DNA of 64,000 nucleotides. Origin: Akebia trifoliata (Eukaryota > Streptophyta > Magnoliopsida > Ranunculales > Lardizabalaceae). The DNA lies in the NCBI GenBank assembly GCA_017979445.1, contig CM030706.1, positions 17,346,967 through 17,410,966 of the forward strand, written 5' to 3'. The position numbers and the translations under genes were made by a program. Positions 56,338 to 64,000 of the stretch are shown here, one piece after another. Under the pieces are notes generated by a model, which saw nothing but the letters and a program-made list of their open reading frames with translations, did no database searches and was not told the DNA's origin. Position 1 is the first letter of the stretch, and the number at the start of each line of letters is the position of its first letter.

Positions 56338-57240
56338 ATGGCCTCCGACATGTCTTCTTCCTCGCTCATCGGTGATAGTGCTGGTTCCGGAGGTCATTCC
56401 TCTCATTCGACCGACATTCTAGGCATCCAAATTATCACTGTGAAGTTAGATGGCCCTAATTATCTTCTTTGGGCTCGATCGGTTGAAATGTTTATTGGTG
56501 GAAAAGGAAAGATCAGTTACCTCACAGGGGCGACAAACCAACCGGCACCAACTGACTCTACTTATCCCCAATGGTTTGCTAATGACTCTATGGTCTGGTC
56601 TTGGTTAGTTACATCTATGCAACCACACATTGCAGCTGGTTTCATGTTCTCCACAACAGCAAAACAGATATGGGATTCCGCAAAGAATATCTATTCGCAA
56701 CGTCAAAACAATATCCGGATCTTTAACTTGAAGCATGAGATTTCTTGCCTTTCACAGGGTGACTCTTCAGTCACCTTCTATATATCACAGTTACGTCCTC
56801 GATGGGAAGAGTTATCCTTCTACTCCTCGTCCTATGCTTGGAAGGACTCTGTTGATGAGGAATTATATGCATCGATTCTAAATAAGAATCGAGTATTTCA
56901 GTTTCTAGCCGGACTACGGGATGAGTTTAAGTATACGAGAGTTCATTTATTGGGTATGGATCATTTTCCATCCCTACAGACTGCATATTCTTATGTCTTG
57001 GCTGATGAGAGTCGTCGCGCAGCTGTACTACCTCATTCTTCAGGAGATCACTCAGTTATGTTTGCTCGCCTACCTTCTCCACAGCCTCCTAGTGGGGCTA
57101 TACCTACTCATCAGCGACATAAGTGTGATCATTGTGGGAAGTTGGGTCATGAGAAGGCTCGGTGTTATGCACTTCATAGTCTTCCTCCTCACCAACAGCG
57201 ACACCAGTCTCAACGTTCTTCAGCTCATGTAGTCTCTTAG
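56338..57240 (+). CDS. Copia G gag (ends at premature stop)
   Basis: 300 codons. ATG at the end of the leader; gag core with VKLDGPNYLLWARSVEMFI (residues about 33-51) and CCHC knuckle CDHCGKLGHEKARC (about residues 262-275). It runs into TAG at 57238, where the frame continues open afterwards, so the polyprotein is cut before protease. The product would be a capsid-like Gag, possibly still usable in trans. Confidence 0.85.
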   Translation: MASDMSSSSLIGDSAGSGGHSSHSTDILGIQIITVKLDGPNYLLWARSVEMFIGGKGKISYLTGATNQPAPTDSTYPQWFANDSMVWSWLVTSMQPHIAAGFMFSTTAKQIWDSAKNIYSQRQNNIRIFNLKHEISCLSQGDSSVTFYISQLRPRWEELSFYSSSYAWKDSVDEELYASILNKNRVFQFLAGLRDEFKYTRVHLLGMDHFPSLQTAYSYVLADESRRAAVLPHSSGDHSVMFARLPSPQPPSGAIPTHQRHKCDHCGKLGHEKARCYALHSLPPHQQRHQSQRSSAHVVS

Positions 57241-60200
57241 CCAACTATTGACTTAGCACCTTCTGTAATTACTACCTTCTCCTCAGATTCGGTATCTCTG
57301 TCCCAAGCCGAACTTGACAAGTTCAGGAATTTCTTCAATCAGATGAAGACTTCATCTCATCCAGTCTCTATATTCGCTAAATCAGGTACCTTTGCATCTG
57401 CACACAGTGTTTCCACCACTTCCTCACTATGGATCATTGATTCTGGTGCCTCTGATAACATGACTGGTATGTCCTCCTTATTTAAAACCTATAGTGTGTG
57501 TTCTGGTCATCGCAAGGTTCACCTTGCGGATGGTTCTTTATCTTCTATAGCTAGTCAAGGTCATTTACATGTTACATCTTTGTTATTTTTAACTAACACA
57601 CTACATGTTCCTCAACTTACTACTAATCTTATCTCCGTTAGTAGTCTTACCAAAAATTTGAATTGTAGTGTAATCTTTTATCCTTCTCATCATGTCTTTC
57701 AGGATCTGGGGTCGAAGAGGACGATTGGCACTGGACGTGAAGTGAATGGCTTGTATATCTTGGACGTACCAAGTTCACCTAGCACTCATTCTCTCTCTAA
57801 GTTTAGTAGTAGTAGTCAGTCTAATAAGGCTCTTGTAATGCGTTGGCATTTACGCTTAGACCATATTTCCTTTGGCTATTTGAAACACATGTTCCTTGAT
57901 TTATTTAATAATAATAATTTGCTTGATTTTTCTTGTGAAACCTGCCAATTAGCTAAACATGTGCGTTCTTATATCCTATTAGCATGAATACTACTGCACC
58001 TGCTATGTTTGACCTAATTCATTCTGATGTGTGGGGTCCTTCCCCTATCACATCCACTTTTGGTTTTCGTTATTTTGTCTTGTTCATTGATGAGCACAGT
58101 CGTACTACTTGGGTTTATCTTATGAAACACAAAAGTGAAGCTTATGGGATCTTCAAGCAATTTTTTGCTATGGTTCATACCCAGTTTGGTCGCACTGTCA
58201 AAACCTTCCGTTCTGATCATGGTACGGAGTACACCTATAGTGAGGTTGTGAAACTTTGTTTAAAGTCTGGCATTGAGCACCAAATGTCCAATGTCAAGAC
58301 TCCTCAACAAAATGGTCGATCCAAAAGAAAAAATCGTCATATTCTGGAGTTAGCCCGTGCCCTCTATATTGGCATGAACGTGCCACAATCCTATTGAGCC
58401 GATGCAGTTCTTACTGCTGTTTACATTATTAATCTGTCCCCCTCCCGAGCTCTTCAGTTTGCCACGCCCCTCTCTCTGCTACGTCCAGATCGTCCATTAT
58501 TTTCACTTCCTCCACGCATGTTTGGGTGTGTCTGCTTTGTTCAAATTCTTGACCAAACTCGTACTAAACTTGACCCTAAGGCCATGAAATGTATCTTTCT
58601 GGGTTATTCCTCTACCCAGAAAGGATACCGTTGTTACCATCCTCCTTCTCGACGGCGTTTCATTTCTCGGGATGTTTCGTTTTTTAAGCATACTCCGTAC
58701 TACAATGGGTCTGTTGGCATTCAATTTGAGTGGTTTCCCTTAGATTCTTTTGATGATCCCTTACCTTCTTTATTTCCTCTTCCCATGCCCGTTCCTCCTT
58801 CTTCACCCTTTGTTAGTTTATCACCTCCTCCACTACAGGTTTACTTTCGGCGTCCACGCGATACTACCATAACTTCTATGCCAGACCAGCTCTCCTCATC
58901 GCCTCCAGTTTCGCCTCCGTCTGTACCTTGTGATGATCATCCTATCGCCACTCGTAAGGGTAAGCGCACTTGTATTTATCTTATTTCTAATTATATATCT
59001 GATTCTGTCCTCTCACCCTCCTATCGGAGTTTTCTTGCCTCTGTTTCTACTGTTTCTTTTCCTACTACTGTTGTAGATGCTATTACCCATCCTGAGTGGC
59101 GAGCAGCTATGATTAATGAATTGAATGCTCTAGAAAAGACTCAAACTTGGGAAATTGTACATCTTCCACCTAGAAGGAAAGCTGTGGGTTGTCGTTGGGT
59201 CTTCACACTTAAGCATAATCCGGATGGTTCTATTGCTCGTTATAAGGCACGTCTGGTGGCCAAGGGTTATGCTCAGACTTATGGGATTGATTATCAGGAG
59301 ACGTTTGCTCCGGTTGTCAAAATGATCACCATTCGCGTTCTCCTTTCTGTTGTCGCCATTAAAGGGTGGCCTCTCTTTCAGTTGGATGTGAAGAGTGCAT
59401 TTCTCAATTGTGATCTTCAGGAAGAAGTCTATATGATCCAACCTCCTGGGTTTCTTACATCTGCTTCTCCTGCACATGTCTGTCGCTTTCGTCGTTCTCT
59501 CTATGGTCTAAAGCAGTCTCCTCGTGCATGGTCTGAGCGTTTTACTAAGGCCATGCAGCAGTTTGGATTCCATCAGAGTTTTGCTGATCACACCCTCTTC
59601 TTGCGTCATTCCCACGGCAAAATCGTTGCTTTAATTGTTTATGTCGATGACATTGTTCTTACTGGAGATGATAACGATGACATTACCGCAGTCAAAACTT
59701 ACTTAGGACGTCAATTTGAGATTAAAGATCTGGGACATCTTCGTTATTTTCTAGGTATTGAGGTTGCGCGATCCCATTCTGGTATATTTATTTCTCAGCG
59801 TAAGTATGTCCTCGATTTACTCAGTGACTCTGGTCAGCTTGGTTCTCGTCCAGCTGATACTCCTATTGAGCAGAATCACAGGTTGACTGATTCTGAGGGG
59901 GAGTGTGTGTCGGATATTGGCCAGTATCAGCGTCTTGTGGGCAAATTGATCTACTTGTCTATGACTCGCCCCGACATTGCCTATGCTGTTAGTGTTGTCA
60001 ATCAGTTTATGCACTCGCCTCGAACATCTCATCTTACTGCTGTATATCACATTCTTAGATATCTTAAGGGATGTCTTGGTCGAGGCATTTTGTTCGGTAA
60101 TCATGGTCATCTTCGCGTTGAGGCATGGACAGATGCAGATTATACTGGTTCGGTGACTGATAGACGGTCCACTTCTGGGTATTGTACTAAAGTTGGTGGT

Positions 60201-60596
60201 AACTTGATAACTTGGCGCAGTAAGAAGCAGGATGTGGTTTCTCGATCAAGTGCTGAGTCAAAATATAGAGCGATGGCACTTAGAGTGTGTGAGTTGTTGT
60301 GGCTCAAGATCTTATTAGCGGATTTGTGTCTTTCTGTGCTAGTCCCGTCTTTACTTTATTGTGATAATAAATCAGCCATTAACATAGCAGCAAATCCGGT
60401 TCAGCATGACAGAACGAAACATGTTGAAGTTAATCGTCATTTTATTAGAGAAAATATTGTTTCTGGACAGATTTGTACTCCCTTCGTACCTACATCTCAA
60501 CAACTCGCTGATATTCTTGCTAAAGGAGTTAGCAAAATATTTTTTGAAGATGTCTTGTCCAAGTTGGGTGTTGTTGATATCCACGCACCAACTTGA
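57241..60596 (+). pseudogene. Copia G pol with stops and one frameshift
   Basis: Protease LWIIDSGASDNMTG at about 57430. Pre-integrase and integrase 57830-58500, with a frameshift near 57985 and a stop (TGA) at 58395. Then a 692-codon open frame (58518-60596) covers the integrase C-terminus (FGCVCFV), RT with [11 protein letters not shown] and YVDDIVLTG, and RNase H with AWTDADYTGS, SRSSAE and CDNKSA. The RT-RNase H part is the longest intact coding stretch of any element here. Confidence 0.9.
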
Positions 60597-60603
60597 GGGA
60601 GAG

Positions 60604-60738
60604 TGTTAAATAAGTTTGTTATTATTATGTTTCTAAGTCTGTGTGTCCTTTTTAGTCATTTTCTCATCTCATACTATATAATGCTTTAAAGCCCAATTAG
60701 GGTTAATTAATCAAAACTTCTCTCTCTAATTTTCAATT
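60604..60738 (+). repeat. Copia G 3' LTR
   Basis: 135 bp with ACTATATAATGC at about 60673-60684. Over shared positions it differs from the 5' LTR at about two or three bases. Confidence 0.9.
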
Positions 60739-60804
60739 ACCTTGTACTCAAGCATTATGTTGAATAAGAAGAACAATTATTTTCTTCTCTAAAATTACAA
60801 AGAC

Positions 60805-61965
60805 TTCGAACATTTCTGAGTTGGAGACATTGAATTCCATACGTAATAGTCTAAAACAGAAATACATGTGTGGTTTGGTCTCAAATAACTGGTCAGGTTA
60901 TCTTCATTGACAAAATTTGATCTAATTGGCATCACCAAGGTTTGATCTAATGTAGACATGCATGCAAAGTTGGTAAGTGTTGATAGAACAAACTGAGTTT
61001 TCATCAACTACCTAACCATATTAACTTGTTGGACTACCAAAAGAATAGCAGCTAAACACAATAATGTCTTCAGCAATACAGTTAAAGCTTGAAAGATCAG
61101 TTCTGTCTCATTTCTTTCCCTATTTGTCCAACAATCAATTTTTCAGAGTAGCTTTTTTTGTTTGGATGATAATGGGGGAAAGAATTCAAGCACAAGATCT
61201 TCTAAGGAGAAGTGGTTTTTGTTGCCTAAACAGGTGTTGTATGTGTTTGTCAAATGAGAAATTCACCAATCATTTACTCATTCATTGCTAAGTAGCAAAG
61301 GTGGTGTGGGCTCATTTTTTTTTCCTTGGTCAGGGTGGATTGTTATGTTTTGGGATCATATAGAGGTGTCCTTGGGGAATGGATTCAATTGATTTACTCA
61401 TTCATTGCTAGGTAGCAAAGGTGGTGTGGGCTCATTTTTTTTGCCTTGGTCAGGGTGGATTGTTATGTTTTGGGATCATATAGAGGTGTCCTTGGGAAAT
61501 TGATTCAATCGAAATTGAGCTTTCACCATGCCAAGAAGTTGATTTGGGGCTAACCCCATTTGCGATCTTTTGGGGCATTTGGAAAGAATAAATGCAATAA
61601 TCAAGGAAAGGTGCAATCGACACAAGAGTTGATTTTTTCAGTTCTTAGGCTCCTATTCTTTTGGTGCAAAATCTTCAAAGAAATCCAAGTGGTAATTTTT
61701 TAAGATTTTTTTGGCATGGTGGGAGAACATTTGTAGTATTGAAATTCCTTAATTGTTTGAAGTTTGCTCTTTTTTTCGTTTTTTCTCAGGAGGGTTCACC
61801 TCGACCTTCCCCTGGTATCTTTTTTTTTCCCTTATCAATTGAAAAAAAAACTATTGTTGAACAAGTAGGAAATCTGCAATCCGTGGCTTTGACATTTATT
61901 TAGAACATAAGGAAATAATAGTACACACAAGTTATAAGGGAAAGCCATGAGATAAAATGTTAATT
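60805..61965 (+). pseudogene. L1 LINE 3' remnant between Copia H and MAGL2
   Basis: At 61135-61290 an RVAFFVWMIMGERIQAQDLL..G..CLNRCCMC...T.HLLIHC stretch matches the zinc-binding reverse-transcriptase tail (zf-RVT) of plant L1. Later short frames to about 61700 may continue it. A 120-bp tandem duplication (61272-61391, 61392-61506) repeats the HC...VWAHFF block. The flanks 60805-61040 and 61700-61965 hold nothing I can name. Confidence 0.65.
61272..61506 (+). repeat. 120-bp tandem duplication in L1 remnant
   Basis: Both copies run ATTTACTCATTCATTGCT to TCCTTGGG(G/A)AAT and differ at only a few bases, so they are recent compared with the L1. Confidence 0.88.
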
Positions 61966-64000
61966 CTACTTGGTGAGGCAACGAGAATCAAGCCATGAGA
62001 TGATATCGTCTAGAACGGTATTGATCCTCTCATCAGGTTCCCCTTCCAGGATACAATGATAACCTTCTGGATAAAGCTTTAGAGTCTTGTCCTTGCTTGA
62101 AGCATTTTCATAAAGGAATTTGCTCACTAAGGGATCTGTCAGCTTGTCTGCAGCTCCATGCAGGACTAGCAATGGAGATGAAACCTGGAAAAAACAAATA
62201 GAAGCAATCACACACAAACAAATAAAAAGTCTGCAAAATGTGGAATACTGAAATAAAATTGTTTGGGTAAACAAAACAAATAAACCTTACTTATTATGCA
62301 AAAGTTTAAGTAAATAATGACAGATCTCCCACCACTCAAAGTTCTTTCTAATCATAATCTAATTCAGAAACAATTCAATGGTCTTGATCGTCTTAGCTAA
62401 TTTATATGACCTTGATTGATCCATTTCTCATTCCCAACTTTCAACATTTCCTCACCATGGCCTTCCCCTTCAACTACCCACATCATCGGTGGGGATTTTG
62501 TGTGATCTTAAAGCTAGGACTCAATCAATTGGATTACAGTCTCTAATGCTAAAATGAGCCATATAATACACACCCCGTTTTTTCTTTTAAATTTTTTGAT
62601 ACATGGGTATCCAGACTTAGTCCGACTATTCCCATGGACACGTGAGTCACCCTTTCCAACATGTGCCAAGTGTACTAGCCTATTAAGGACCACGGGGTTG
62701 GTCAACGAACAACCGGCTTTGAGTAATTTAAAGACAAATTGTGTGTGCGTGTGTGTGTGTATTCCAACTGACCTTCTCCACCTGTGATTCAATATCACTT
62801 GTGACCTTCAAAAGTTCAAGCCCAGTTCTCAGTCGCATTTGATCAGAGTATGATATCACATTGTAGACAGCCTAAATAGAAAGGGATATTTAGTTATGTA
62901 TCAAAGAATAATTTTTCACAGAAAAAAGCAAAATAAACAAATAGGAAAGGAGATATGATGAGTCAGACTTTGTGTGTTTCTTGATAATTGATACTTATAA
63001 GTTAGTCAACAGTATAGGATCTGACACTGGACTTCTTGCATTTCCATAAAAACATTATAAACTGAAATTTTGTCTAAACTGAAGAGAACATTGACAGAAA
63101 AATAAAAGTTGTATTTTTTTGTAGTAAGAAACATAATAGAAATCAGGCACTAAAGAAGAGTACCTTAATTAAAAGAACAAAAGTCTTTTTCAACTCCCTA
63201 CCTCTAAAAATGGACTTTGTGCTTAAGTAATCTTGTGGGAAAGGTTAAGCCAAAGAACATTTGTTAAAGCTGAACAGAAAAGAATTTAACAAGTCCAATA
63301 ATTAAAATATTGTACATTTGCATTTAAACTGCAAGCAATCAAACAATGTAATTATGGAAATAGAAACTAATATTGAATTTTTAAGCATCTTAGGATTTTC
63401 TAGTATGGGAAATATGATAATTAAAAATAAAAAGCTAGTAATTCTTATAAAAGGTTGGTTTTTTCACTATTTAATTGGATCATTATAGGTTGCATAAAAT
63501 TTCTTGAATATAAAGCATTCTCAAGAGTAGTTTGGATGTCTGGATTATGTCAAAAGCTTATTTCAGGACATAAAAAAAGCAGCTTGAAAAAAATCATGGT
63601 ATTAGTATGTTAAAAGGACCAAGTTACAAGAACTTATACATATAAACAAATTACAAGAACTTAATACAGAATAACAAAACAGAAGGATGTTTTTAAGTCA
63701 TACTGGAAATAGAGTTATAATGAACAGGAGTGGAATACAAGTTATGGGTCATTTATCAGAAACGGCAATTACTTTTGCTCAACCAAGTCTAATAAAAATT
63801 TGTAATGGAAAAAAAGAAAGTAGACTAAATCCGAGGGAAATTTTTTTTTTTTTTTTTTACATTTTTAAATATATGCCACCAATTAATTTTGTACCCATGT
63901 ATTAATAATGCGGAAAATACCAACCATTTTCTTTTTCCTGGGGTCTCTGAATGCCAGCTCAGCTAAATCTCTCTGTGGGAAGAGCTTTGCTTTTGGTAGA
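61966..64000 (-). CDS. MAGL2: monoacylglycerol lipase-like hydrolase, partial (3' exons)
   Basis: Minus-strand exons: 62184-61966 (last, stop TAG), 62871-62773, and 64000-63925 continuing off the window. The last exon carries LVLHGAAD with the catalytic Asp and GYH with the catalytic His, then DDIISWLD. The 99-nt exon (AVYNVISYSDQ...) has the same length and phase as MAGL1 exon 34934-35032, and the partial one (LPKAKLFPQRDLAELAFRD) matches MAGL1 exon 34202-34339. Splice sites are GT-AG. The Ser exon lies beyond the window. Introns here are small (588 bp and 1053 bp). It is a paralog of MAGL1 in tail-to-tail orientation. Confidence 0.92.

Larger units (their letters stand above)
55391..60738 (+). 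mobile_element. Copia G, full-length element in Copia H LTR
   Basis: 5348 bp, duplication ACCTT (55386-55390, 60739-60743). 5' LTR 55391-55482, primer site TGGTATCAGAGC directly abutting at 55483, repeat-bearing leader, gag, pol, TTGAGGGAGAG polypurine tract and 3' LTR 60604-60738. LTR ends are TGTTAAAT...CAATT. The 5' LTR is 43 bp shorter than the 3' LTR. Confidence 0.92.
45007..60799 (+). mobile_element. Copia H, old element hosting nested insertions
   Basis: Ends TGTTGAAG...AAAATTACA with the perfect duplication AAGAC (45002-45006, 60800-60804). 5' LTR 45007-45287; primer site TAGTATCAGAGTC at 45288; 3' LTR starts at 55164 after TTGAGGGGGG. Solo LTR #4 (48783-54825) is in the RNase H and Copia G (55391-60738) in the 3' LTR. 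Removing both leaves about 4.4 kb, short for a Copia because part of RT and RNase H is deleted. Confidence 0.9.
55164..60799 (+). repeat. Copia H 3' LTR, interrupted by Copia G
   Basis: Left part 55164-55390, right part 60739/60744-60799. The host sequence CTATATATA-ACCTT-GTACTC in the 5' LTR shows the insertion point of Copia G and its ACCTT duplication. It differs from the 5' LTR at many positions, so H is older than A, D and G. Confidence 0.88.

Overview
This window is AT-rich nuclear DNA from a flowering plant, most likely a eudicot. The evidence is a spliced plant-type monoacylglycerol lipase (MAGL-like) gene, plant Copia, Ty3/gypsy, L1, RTE and Harbinger-like transposons, and a fragment of the plastid gene ndhH lodged in nuclear DNA. 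I cannot name the species.

Only two host genes are visible. They are paralogous alpha/beta hydrolases of the MAGL / caffeoylshikimate-esterase-like family, arranged tail to tail. MAGL1 (+ strand) has coding exons at 13033-13062, 25109-25235, 25333-25479, 33994-34124, 34202-34339, 34934-35032 and 44457-44684. These join in frame to 299 codons with Ser-Asp-His catalytic residues; the first exon is not seen and probably lies left of the window. MAGL2 (- strand) has its last two exons and part of a third at 61966-64000. Almost everything else is transposable elements.

Layout. 1-11619: a degenerate Ty3/gypsy element (- strand), broken by a solo LTR (925-3571) and by a Copia element (Copia A, 5546-11251) inside its LTR. 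11620-13032: MAGL1 intron with a microRNA-like foldback. 13063-25108: 12 kb intron, a dead L1 LINE carrying two solo LTRs, Harbinger-like elements, a small MITE and the ndhH fragment. 25480-33993: 8.5 kb intron with two Copia fragments (B -, C +) of one family facing each other, plus an LTR-leader remnant. 35033-44456: 9.4 kb intron with Copia D (- strand, young, LTRs over 1 kb) and an RTE-type LINE remnant. 44685-61965: intergenic nest, Copia H (45007-60799) containing a solo LTR, which contains a head-to-head LTR composite, and separately containing Copia G. Then an L1 remnant and MAGL2.

Element boundaries were set by matching terminal sequences and short target-site duplications read directly. 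The most unusual signal is in Copia D. Where a tRNA primer-binding site should abut the 5' LTR there is instead a stretch complementary at 17 of 18 bases to a site in the element's own transcribed LTR, suggesting self-primed reverse transcription. Other notable items are tandem-repeat leaders shared by three Copia elements, non-canonical LTR ends, four same-strand solo LTRs of one family, and a lipase gene whose coding sequence survived heavy intron invasion.
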